Shown piece by piece: positions 5,606 through 12,350 of a DNA stretch of 12,558 nt. The stretch comes from an uncultured Leuconostoc sp. (lineage in GTDB: Bacteria > Bacillota > Bacilli > Lactobacillales > Lactobacillaceae). The stretch covers positions 1-12,558 of the forward strand of contig USIU01000018.1 of the NCBI GenBank assembly GCA_900554745.1, in the 5' to 3' direction. Below the pieces are notes generated by a model. It ran no database searches. It had not been told where the DNA came from and saw only the letters and a list, made by a program, of their open reading frames with translations. The translations under genes were made by a program, and so were the position numbers. Each line of letters begins with the position of its first letter. Positions within the stretch are counted from its first letter, which is position 1.

Positions 5606-7063
5606 ATGACAATTCAAAATAAAGCGATGTTAATTACATACGCTGATTCCCTTGGGAAAAACATTAACGAACTGCATCAAATTTTAAAATCACATTTTGG
5701 TGAAGCTATTGGTGGCGTTCATTTATTGCCATTCTTTCCTTCAACGGGTGATCGTGGTTTTGCGCCATCCGATTATACACGTGTTGACGCGACATTTGGC
5801 GATTGGGCGGATGTTGAAGCGCTTGGGGAAGACTATTACCTCATGTTTGACTTCATGATTAATCATATTTCCCGCGAGTCTGTGATGTATCAGGATTTTA
5901 AACAAAATCATGATGCGTCACCATACCGTGATTTCTTTATCCGTTGGGAAAAGTTTTGGGACAAAGCCGGCCCGAACCGGCCAACCCAAGCCGATGTAGA
6001 TTTAATTTATAAGCGAAAAGACAAAGCGCCCATTCAGCCGATCACTTTTGCTGATGGGACAACGGAACATTTGTGGAACACGTTTGGTGATGAGCAAATT
6101 GATATCGATGTCAATTCAACGGTTGCCAAGGCCTTCATCAAGCAAACGCTTGAAGACATGGTGGCCCATGGGGCTGATTTGATTCGTCTGGATGCATTCG
6201 CTTATGCGATTAAAAAGATTGATACGAATGATTTCTTTATTGAACCAGAAATCTGGGATTTGTTGCATGAGGTGCGCGACATTTTGGCCCCATTAAACGC
6301 TGAGATTTTGCCCGAAATTCATGAGCATTATACGATTCCAGAAAAAATCAACGCCCACGGCTACTTCACTTATGATTTCGCCTTGCCAATGGCGACGCTG
6401 TATACCTTATATTCTGGTCAAACCAAACGTTTGGCCGATTGGCTCAGACAATCACCGATGCGACAGTTTACGACACTAGACACGCATGACGGGATTGGGG
6501 TGGTTGATGCGCGGGATATTTTGACAGCCGATGAGATTGCTTATGCCTCGGAAGAACTCTACAAAGTTGGCGCCAACGTTAAGAAAACGTATTCTTCAGC
6601 GGCCTATAACAATTTAGACATTTATCAGATTAATTCAACCTACTATTCTGCGCTGGGCAATGATGATGCGGCCTACCTACTGAGTCGTGTTTTCCAAGTT
6701 TTTGCACCAGGCATTCCCCAGATATACTATGTCGGGCTGTTGGCTGGGGAAAATGATATCGCGTTGTTAGAGTCGTCAAAAGAGGGGCGCAACATTAACC
6801 GACATTATTACACAGCCCAAGAAGTGCATGAGACGGTTGCGCGCCCTGTGGTAGCGGATTTGTTAGAATTGCTCACTTGGCGTAATCAGTTTGCCGCTTT
6901 TGATTTGGACGGAACGATTACGGTGACAACACCGTCAGACAATGAGCTTAAAGTTGTGCGAACTGATCGCAGCGGCGAACACGTGGCCACACTAGTGGCC
7001 AATGCGCAGGACAAGACGTTCACGATCACAGCTGATGGTGAAACCGTTTTAAAAAATAGATAA
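5606..7063 (+). CDS. sucP: sucrose phosphorylase, GH13 family
   Basis: This cytoplasmic enzyme cleaves sucrose with phosphate into alpha-D-glucose 1-phosphate and fructose (EC 2.4.1.7), saving one ATP relative to hydrolysis. The 485-residue length and most of the sequence match the Leuconostoc mesenteroides enzyme as I recall it. GH13 catalytic residues are visible: nucleophile Asp196 (IRLDAFAY), acid/base Glu237 (ILPEIHEHY) and transition-state Asp295 (LDTHDGIG). The (beta/alpha)8 barrel begins at AMLITYADSLG, and the C-terminal beta domain follows about residue 430. There is no signal peptide. AAGGAA (5595-5600) is 5 nt before ATG 5606; an out-of-frame ATG at 5601 sits in between. The operator-rich promoter upstream points to control by a sucrose-responsive LacI-family repressor. 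It is cotranscribed with the fructokinase 15 nt downstream, which removes the fructose product. Confidence 0.97.
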   Translation: MTIQNKAMLITYADSLGKNINELHQILKSHFGEAIGGVHLLPFFPSTGDRGFAPSDYTRVDATFGDWADVEALGEDYYLMFDFMINHISRESVMYQDFKQNHDASPYRDFFIRWEKFWDKAGPNRPTQADVDLIYKRKDKAPIQPITFADGTTEHLWNTFGDEQIDIDVNSTVAKAFIKQTLEDMVAHGADLIRLDAFAYAIKKIDTNDFFIEPEIWDLLHEVRDILAPLNAEILPEIHEHYTIPEKINAHGYFTYDFALPMATLYTLYSGQTKRLADWLRQSPMRQFTTLDTHDGIGVVDARDILTADEIAYASEELYKVGANVKKTYSSAAYNNLDIYQINSTYYSALGNDDAAYLLSRVFQVFAPGIPQIYYVGLLAGENDIALLESSKEGRNINRHYYTAQEVHETVARPVVADLLELLTWRNQFAAFDLDGTITVTTPSDNELKVVRTDRSGEHVATLVANAQDKTFTITADGETVLKNR

Positions 7064-7078
7064 GAAAAGAGAAAAATC

Positions 7079-7945
7079 ATGGGATTATTAGGTGCAATTG
7101 AAGCAGGTGGGACAAAGTTTGTCGTGGCTGTGGCGGATGAAAACTTTAACATTGTCGAGCGGACAGCTTTTCCAACGCTAGATGGCGACAAGACGTTAGA
7201 TCAGGTCATTGCGTTCTTTGATCAGTACGATAACATCGACGCGATTGGGATTGCTGCCTTTGGTCCAATTGATATTGTGCCGGAATCAAAGACTTACGGC
7301 TACGTGTTAGATACACCAAAGCACGGCTGGTCAGGTTACAATTTCTTGGGTCGGATGAAGGCTTGGCGGGATATCCCTTATTACTGGGCAACCGACGTCA
7401 ACGGGGCGGGCTGGGCTGAATTTACCACTGGCGCTGCCAAAGACGTTAACAACATGGTTTACCTGACGGTTGGGACTGGTGTTGGCGCTGGGATTGTCTC
7501 TGGTGGGCGACTGGTCAGTGGTTATGGCCATCCAGAAGCTGGCCACATCTTCTTGCAAAAGCATCCTGAAGATACTTATGCCGGCCACTGCCCATTCCAC
7601 GGGGCGAACTGCTTGGAAGGGTTAGCGGCCGGACCGGCCATTGAAGACCGTTGGGGCATGAGTGCGAAAGAAATCCCAGACGATCATTTGGCTTGGCGGA
7701 TTGAAGCGTTCTACTTAGCCCAAGCAGCATTGGATTACACGATGATCCTCCGTCCGGAAAAGATTGTGCTTGGTGGTGGGGTGCCACACCGTGAGATTCT
7801 GTTTCCTTTGATTCGGGAAAGCTTTGCCGAACAGATGAGCGATTATTTGGCAGTACCGCCATTGGACGACTATATTGTGCCAGTGGCCAACGGTGATAAT
7901 GCCGGTATCTTGGGTTGCTTCTATTTGGCGAAAACCTTGCTATAA
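7079..7945 (+). CDS. scrK: fructokinase, ROK family
   Basis: This kinase phosphorylates the fructose released by sucrose phosphorylase to fructose 6-phosphate, using ATP (EC 2.7.1.4). The 288-residue length is typical of ROK fructokinases. The N-terminal phosphate-binding motif is GAIEAGGTKF (residues 5-14). The probable catalytic base is Asp106 in the TDVNGA motif, and VGTGVGAG at 131-138 is the ROK nucleotide region. The zinc site is the His-Cys-His-Cys form seen in fructokinases: His156 after GHPEAG, then Cys171, His174 and Cys178 in HCPFHGANC. The gene starts 15 nt after the sucP stop. Its Shine-Dalgarno region is weak (only an AAGAG-like stretch near 7066-7072), so translational coupling to sucP is likely. 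No clear terminator follows before the next promoter. Mannose or other hexose kinase activity is possible, but context favours fructose. Confidence 0.95.
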   Translation: MGLLGAIEAGGTKFVVAVADENFNIVERTAFPTLDGDKTLDQVIAFFDQYDNIDAIGIAAFGPIDIVPESKTYGYVLDTPKHGWSGYNFLGRMKAWRDIPYYWATDVNGAGWAEFTTGAAKDVNNMVYLTVGTGVGAGIVSGGRLVSGYGHPEAGHIFLQKHPEDTYAGHCPFHGANCLEGLAAGPAIEDRWGMSAKEIPDDHLAWRIEAFYLAQAALDYTMILRPEKIVLGGGVPHREILFPLIRESFAEQMSDYLAVPPLDDYIVPVANGDNAGILGCFYLAKTLL

Positions 7946-7971
7946 AGCCGACTATTCTAACTACTTACTTT

Positions 7972-8006
7972 TTGTCAAGTTGCGCGCTTTGTGTTATTAT
8001 GAACAC
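7972..8006 (+). promoter_or_regulatory. hxlR promoter with inverted repeat over the -10
   Basis: TTGTCA (7972-7977), a 17-nt spacer and TATTAT (7995-8000), preceded by TGT at 7992-7994, make a strong extended promoter. An inverted repeat GTGTT (7991-7995) and AACAC (8002-8006), separated by 6 nt, brackets the -10. It is a candidate operator for HxlR autoregulation. Confidence 0.75.
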
Positions 8007-8029
8007 ATCAATAACTCAGAGGGAAAATG

Positions 8030-8398
8030 ATGGCAAAATTAGCAGAACATACAGAGGATTTACTCTGCGAGAATTTCACTAATACCTTTCAGATTCTAGG
8101 TCGCAAATGGAATGGTCTGATCATCGAAACCTTGCTCATTAGTGGCCCAAAGCGTTTCTTAGAATTGTCACGGGCAATTTCTGGCTGTTCTGACCGTGTC
8201 TTGGTCGAACGGCTGAAAGAACTGGAAGCGGCGCAATTGGTCAATCGGGTGACGTACGAAAATTCTAGTCTGATTGAATATAAGCTGACCGAGTCAGGTG
8301 AAGCGATGCGCCCACTGATGGCAGCCATTCATGAATGGTCAGATCGATATAATAACGTGGCACAGACAAAACATGACGACACGAACGCTTTGTCATGA
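8030..8398 (+). CDS. HxlR-family winged-helix transcriptional regulator
   Basis: This 122-residue dimeric DNA-binding protein is typical in size for the HxlR/MarR-like family, whose members often sense aldehydes, quinones, disulfide stress or other electrophiles. The winged helix is recognisable: TFQILGRKWNGLIIETLL (residues 19-36), the recognition region SDRVLVERLKELEAAQLV (54-71) and the wing near NRVTYEN and YKLTESGEAM. Cys13 in LLCENF sits at the N-terminal position where many HxlR proteins have a redox- or electrophile-sensing Cys; Cys53 precedes the recognition helix. I chose ATG 8030 because AGAGGG (8018-8023) is 6 nt before it. The adjacent ATG at 8027, which adds one Met, is the alternative. 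It has its own promoter. No partner oxidoreductase of the usual HxlR kind lies next to it, so its target is unknown. The pheST promoter overlaps the end of this gene. Confidence 0.93.
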   Translation: MAKLAEHTEDLLCENFTNTFQILGRKWNGLIIETLLISGPKRFLELSRAISGCSDRVLVERLKELEAAQLVNRVTYENSSLIEYKLTESGEAMRPLMAAIHEWSDRYNNVAQTKHDDTNALS

Positions 8399-8404
8399 TA
8401 TACT
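8396..8404 (+). promoter_or_regulatory. candidate pheST leader promoter, extended -10
   Basis: TGA-TATACT at 8396-8404 is an extended -10 element, 5 of 6 to consensus, overlapping the hxlR stop codon. The -35 region near 8374-8379 (TGACGA) is weak. Transcription would begin near 8411, before the hairpin-rich segment and the T-box. The position is inferred from consensus only. Confidence 0.5.
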
Positions 8405-8416
8405 AGAGTTATCGTC

Positions 8417-8498
8417 TAGCACATTTTGGTGTGGGGTCAATTTGGCCCGCAACAATCAAAAATCGTGCTAAAACAGTCAAATATGTTTGATACACGAT
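8417..8498 (+). other. extra structured leader segment upstream of the T-box
   Basis: This stretch contains nested complementarity. TAGCAC (8417-8422) pairs with GTGCTA (8465-8470). Inside it TTGGTGTGGG (8426-8435) pairs with CCCGCAACAA (8446-8455), with one mismatch and one G-U. A competing pair, ATCGTG (8462-8467) with CACGAT (8493-8498), encloses a small TCAAA/TTTGA hairpin and would exclude the first stem. There is no T-run and no ORF with a ribosome binding site. It may be the 3' end structure of hxlR mRNA, a 5' stabiliser, or an unrecognised regulatory element. Confidence 0.5.
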
Positions 8499-8502
8499 GA
8501 AT

Positions 8503-8714
8503 GACCTAGTAATGATAGAACAAATTCAGCGAGCGATACAGATTGGTGAGAGTATGGCATTTGCGTCTATGATGAATTTCAGTCAGGAGTGTTTGGTCTA
8601 ATCACCAACGTTGTGACAGCGTTATTGTCATCAAGAGCTGACGAAAGTCAGAAAATTGGGTGGTACCACGATCAAACGTCCCATGTTATCGTAAGATAAC
8701 ATGGGACGTTTTTT
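8503..8714 (+). promoter_or_regulatory. T-box riboswitch controlling pheST, phenylalanine-specific
   Basis: The leader senses uncharged tRNA-Phe and allows read-through into pheST. The Stem I base is GACC (8503-8506) with GGTC (8595-8598), followed by AGTA/GA bulge bases (8508-8515) and GAACA (8518-8522) pairing with TGTTT (8590-8594). The distal TTGGTGAGAG motif resembles the usual Stem I loop. The specifier is TTC (8578-8580), a Phe codon, followed by A. Stem III-like hairpins are TGACA/TGTCA (8614-8630) and CTGAC-GAAA-GTCAG (8638-8651). The T-box proper, TGGGTGGTACCACG (8657-8670), has the 7-nt bulge TGGTACC. In the antiterminator TGGG and ACG pair with CGT and CCCA (8677-8683). The bulge TGGT fits a tRNA with discriminator A, as in tRNA-Phe. 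It competes with the terminator that follows. Confidence 0.95.
8675..8714 (+). terminator. T-box-controlled attenuator terminator
   Basis: AACGTCCCATGTTATC (8675-8690) pairs perfectly with 8695-8710 around a GTAA loop, a 16-bp stem followed by a T-run to 8714. Its left arm shares CGTCCCA with the antiterminator, so the two folds are mutually exclusive, as T-box control needs. Confidence 0.96.
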
Positions 8715-8760
8715 ATTCACGTGATTAAAGCATAAGGATGCAGATTGAAAGGACATGATC

Positions 8761-9810
8761 ATGAGTTTAACTGAAGAACTAACCGCATTAAAGGCTTCAG
8801 CGGTAGAACGAATTAATGCCGCAGACGCAGATATTGAAGCGCTGCGGGTCAGTTTGTTGGGTAAAAAAGGGGAATTAACTGCTTTGCTCAAGGGCATGAA
8901 AGATGTGGCGCCCGCAGACCGGAAGGCAGTGGGGGAAATTGGCAATGATGTGCGCCAAACGATCACTGCTTTGTTGGCCGAAAAAAAGGCAGCCGCTGAA
9001 GCAGCACAACTTGAAGCACAGTTAGCTGCTGAAACAATTGACGTGACGTTGCCAGGCAGCGCACATGTTGTGGGACAACCCCACGTTTTGCAACAAATTA
9101 TTGATGAAATTGAACAACATTTCTTAGGGCTAGGCTTTGAAGTGATTGATGACACCGTTGATTCACCAGAAGTTGAAACGGACGAATATAACTTTGAACG
9201 GGAAAACTTGCCAAAAGATCACCCCGCCCGCGATATGCAAGATACCTTCTACATTACGCCGGAAATTTTGTTGCGAACGCAAACTTCACCGGTGCAATCC
9301 CGGTCATTGGAAAAGCATGACTTTTCAAAGGGCCCACTCAAGATGATTGCGCCAGGGAAAGTTTATCGCCGTGATACCGATGATGCGACGCATTCACACC
9401 AATTCCATCAAGTTGAAGGGATGGTTGTGGGTGAAAATATCACAATGGCTGATTTGAAGGGGACGTTATTGTCGATCATGCAAGCCTTATTTGGCGAGAA
9501 GCATCAAATTCGGATGCGACCTTCTTATTTCCCATTTACAGAACCTTCTGTTGAAGTTGATGTGTCTTGGAATGAAGTGACACCCGACACGAAGCCAGAA
9601 GACATCGAATGGATTGAAGTGTTGGGTGCTGGGATGACGCATCCCAACGTCTTACGTATGGACGGCATTGATCCGGAAAAGTATTCGGCCTTTGCCTTTG
9701 GTTTGGGACCAGACCGCTTTGCGATGTTGAAATATGGGGTTGATGATATTCGTCAATTCTATTTGAACGATGGCCGTTTCTTGTCACAATTTAACCGAAA
9801 GGGGAACTAA
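8761..9810 (+). CDS. pheS: phenylalanyl-tRNA synthetase alpha subunit
   Basis: PheS is the catalytic subunit of the cytoplasmic alpha2-beta2 enzyme that charges tRNA-Phe with phenylalanine at the cost of ATP. The 349-residue length is normal. Residues 1-90 are the Ala/Glu/Lys-rich N-terminal coiled-coil arm that contacts tRNA. Class II features follow: TFYITPEILLRTQTSPVQSR (162-181), motif 2 around GKVYRRDTDDATHSHQFHQ (199-217) and motif 3 with FAFGLGPDRFAMLKYG (311-326). A312 in FAFG matches the standard phenylalanine-discriminating Ala. The GxGM segment reads GAGMTHPNVL, where Cys is common after the first Gly. I chose ATG 8761 because AAAGGA (8748-8753) is 7 nt upstream; the in-frame ATG at 8755 is only 1 nt from it. 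Expression is under the upstream T-box. Confidence 0.98.
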   Translation: MSLTEELTALKASAVERINAADADIEALRVSLLGKKGELTALLKGMKDVAPADRKAVGEIGNDVRQTITALLAEKKAAAEAAQLEAQLAAETIDVTLPGSAHVVGQPHVLQQIIDEIEQHFLGLGFEVIDDTVDSPEVETDEYNFERENLPKDHPARDMQDTFYITPEILLRTQTSPVQSRSLEKHDFSKGPLKMIAPGKVYRRDTDDATHSHQFHQVEGMVVGENITMADLKGTLLSIMQALFGEKHQIRMRPSYFPFTEPSVEVDVSWNEVTPDTKPEDIEWIEVLGAGMTHPNVLRMDGIDPEKYSAFAFGLGPDRFAMLKYGVDDIRQFYLNDGRFLSQFNRKGN

Positions 9811-9812
9811 AC

Positions 9813-12269
9813 ATGAAAACGAATTTAACATGGTTAAATGACTACTTGGACCAAGCGATTTCGCTCGATCAGCAAGCAGTGGCGGATTTAGCTGAACAAG
9901 TGGCACGTACCAGTGTCGAGGTCGATAGTGTCACAACCCTGGCGCAACAACAAGATGGCTTAGTCGTTGCTGAAGTTGTCAGTGTGGTGCCACACCCTGA
10001 TTCTGACCATATGGTCATTACCCAAGTCAACATTGGTGAACCAGAATTAGTGCAAGTGGTGACTGGCGCACCAAATGTGGCTGAAGGACAATTGGTCGTG
10101 TTGGCCAAGGTCGGCGCACACATTATTAACCGCGAATCTGGGGAATTAATGACGTTAACAGCAGCAAATTTGCGCGGTGAAATGTCTTACGGAATGTTGG
10201 TGGCCTTACAAGAAATTGGCTTTGACAACAAAATTGCGCCTAAGGACTTTGAAGCCGGCATTTATGTCTTTGGCCCAAATGATGACGTCCAACCAGGCGA
10301 TGATGCCCTCGTGGCTTTGGGCATGACGGATCCCGTCATGGACACGGATCTCACGCCTAATCGCGCGGATATGCTCTCAATGATTGGCACAGCGTATGAA
10401 TTTGGGGCGATGCTAAAACAACCCGTGACTGAACCAACTTTTGATTTAGTTGAAGCTGACGCCTCAGCTAGTGATCAAGTTGCTGTTGTCATTGAAGACG
10501 ATACGTTGGCGCCAAAGTATGCTTTGCGTGTGGTGAACAACGTGACGGTTGGTGATTCACCACTCTGGTTGCAAAAAGCACTTTGGAATGCGGGAATGCG
10601 CCCAATCAACAATATCGTTGACATAACGAATTACATGATGTTGCTATATGGTCAACCCTTACATGCCTTTGATTTAGATAAATTATCTGATAAAACAGTG
10701 CATGTGCGCCGTGCTAAAACAGCGGAACAATTGGTGACGTTAGATGAGCAAACGCGTGATTTACGGGCCGGTGAAGATATTGTGATTGCGACTGCTAATG
10801 AACCGTTGATGTTAGCTGGTGTGATGGGCGGTGCTAGTTCCGAAGTTGATCACACGACGCGTCACATTGTGTTGGAAGGGGCCGTCTTTAACCCTAGTTT
10901 GGTGCGTGCAACCGCGCGTCGCCATAATTTGCATTCAGAAGCTTCCGCGCGCTTTGAACGTGGCGTGAACTGGGATGCCACGTTTAAAGCGTTGGATCAT
11001 GCTGCGCAACTGATTGGTGAATTAGCTGATGGTCAGGTTGCGCGTGGTCGCGTCGTGGCGGCGGATACACCTTATGACACCATTGTGATGCCACTAACCG
11101 TCGCACGGGTTAACCAAATTTTGGGAACGACGCTGACATTGTCAGATATTACCGCTATTTTTAATCAATTAGCACTTGACTACCAAATTGAAGCCGACAC
11201 GCTCCAAGTGGCCTTGCCAGCACGGCGCCCAGATTTGCGGATTGAAGCTGATTTGATTGAAGAAATTGCACGCCTTTATGGTTACGACAACTTACCAGTC
11301 ACGCTACCCTATGGGCCAACGACACCTGGTCATCTCTCACGCCGTCAGCGTCAAATTCGGGCAAGCCGGCGCATTATGGAAAGCTTAGGTTTAAACCAAG
11401 CCATTTCATATGTTTTAACGACACCAGAAAAGGCGCAACAATTTGCCGAAAATCCTGGTGAAAAAGTGGTCGCATTGGATTATCCAATGAGCTCAGATCG
11501 GACGACAGCACGTCAAAATCTTTTGGCTGGTCTATTGGAAGATGTTGTTTACAATGTCAATCATGGGGTGTCAGACGTCGCGCTTTATGAACAAGGTCGT
11601 ATTTTTATTGGTAATGCCGATAATACTTTGCCAACGGAAATGGAACATTTGGCTGGCGTTTTGACGGGTACACGCGCAACGTCAAGTTGGCAACAAGCTA
11701 AAACGCAAAAGCCGGTTGATTTCTATGATATTAAGGGTATTGTGGCCGAATATTTGGCTCAAATCGGGGTTGAAAATGTGCGTTATGAAGCCACCCAGCG
11801 CCATCAAAACATGCACCCTGGCCAAACAGCTGATATTTACAGTGGCGATGTTTACCTGGGCTTTGTGGGGCAAATTCATCCTCAGGTAACCCAAGCTCAT
11901 AAGTTGGCACCGGTATTTGGCTTTGAGCTCAATTTGTTTGCGGTGATGTCACAAGTAACTGGCGACGTCGTTTATGCGCCAATTTCACGTTTTCCACAAA
12001 TGCGACGCGATGCGGCGTTGTTAGTTGATGAACAAATTCAGCATGCAGACATTGTCGCTTTGATTCGTGAAACAGCCGGTGATAAGCTCGTGGACGTACA
12101 ATTATTTGATGTCTACACAGGGGATAAATTGCCTGCCGGTAAGCGTTCGTTAGCCTATACATTGACGTATCAAGATAATGATGAGACACTAGTGGAAGCA
12201 GAAGTTAACGCGGACTTTGAACGGGTAACGCATGCTTTGGTGACGCAACTTCACGTGGAAGTGCGTTAA
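9813..12269 (+). CDS. pheT: phenylalanyl-tRNA synthetase beta subunit
   Basis: PheT is the partner subunit carrying tRNA-binding and editing functions that clear mischarged Tyr-tRNA-Phe. The 818 residues are close to, slightly above, the usual length of about 800. Domains in order: an EMAP-II-like tRNA-binding domain at about 40-155 (VVPHPDSDHMVIT, GAPNV, LRGEMSYGM); the B3/B4 editing region at about 215-390 (GMRPINNIVDITNYMM, HAFDLDK, SEASARFERGVNW); the B5 domain ending in RRPDLRIEADLIEEIARLYGYDN (471-493) without repeated insertions; a catalytic-like core around 520-700; and the C-terminal anticodon-binding ferredoxin-fold domain from about 724 (SRFPQMRRDAAL) to the end. It starts 2 nt after the pheS stop, with AGGGGA (9800-9805) inside the end of pheS, so translation of the two subunits is probably coupled. 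No intrinsic terminator is evident after it. Confidence 0.99.
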   Translation: MKTNLTWLNDYLDQAISLDQQAVADLAEQVARTSVEVDSVTTLAQQQDGLVVAEVVSVVPHPDSDHMVITQVNIGEPELVQVVTGAPNVAEGQLVVLAKVGAHIINRESGELMTLTAANLRGEMSYGMLVALQEIGFDNKIAPKDFEAGIYVFGPNDDVQPGDDALVALGMTDPVMDTDLTPNRADMLSMIGTAYEFGAMLKQPVTEPTFDLVEADASASDQVAVVIEDDTLAPKYALRVVNNVTVGDSPLWLQKALWNAGMRPINNIVDITNYMMLLYGQPLHAFDLDKLSDKTVHVRRAKTAEQLVTLDEQTRDLRAGEDIVIATANEPLMLAGVMGGASSEVDHTTRHIVLEGAVFNPSLVRATARRHNLHSEASARFERGVNWDATFKALDHAAQLIGELADGQVARGRVVAADTPYDTIVMPLTVARVNQILGTTLTLSDITAIFNQLALDYQIEADTLQVALPARRPDLRIEADLIEEIARLYGYDNLPVTLPYGPTTPGHLSRRQRQIRASRRIMESLGLNQAISYVLTTPEKAQQFAENPGEKVVALDYPMSSDRTTARQNLLAGLLEDVVYNVNHGVSDVALYEQGRIFIGNADNTLPTEMEHLAGVLTGTRATSSWQQAKTQKPVDFYDIKGIVAEYLAQIGVENVRYEATQRHQNMHPGQTADIYSGDVYLGFVGQIHPQVTQAHKLAPVFGFELNLFAVMSQVTGDVVYAPISRFPQMRRDAALLVDEQIQHADIVALIRETAGDKLVDVQLFDVYTGDKLPAGKRSLAYTLTYQDNDETLVEAEVNADFERVTHALVTQLHVEVR

Positions 12270-12287
12270 AATCTTTTCTAATTAAAT

Positions 12288-12316
12288 TTGAGTTAAGTTT
12301 GTTGGCACGGTATAAT
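12288..12316 (+). promoter_or_regulatory. sigma-A-type promoter for the MurA gene
   Basis: TTGAGT (12288-12293), a 17-nt spacer and a perfect TATAAT (12311-12316) make a strong housekeeping promoter. Transcription would start near 12323, about 28 nt before the start codon. It begins only 18 nt after the pheT stop, so MurA expression need not depend on the T-box. Confidence 0.85.
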
Positions 12317-12350
12317 TGTCAGTGGACTATAACGATTACAAGGAAACCTC

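Noticed and set aside
8755..8760. Upstream pheS start at ATG 8755
   Set aside because: It is only 1 nt from the AAAGGA sequence, whereas ATG 8761 has a 7-nt spacing and begins at the normal PheS N-terminus.
8631..9155. A 174-codon open frame on the minus strand across the T-box terminator and the start of pheS
   Set aside because: It is antisense to pheS, rich in Ser/Ala/Cys from reverse reading, has no ribosome binding site or family motif, and crosses the riboswitch structures.
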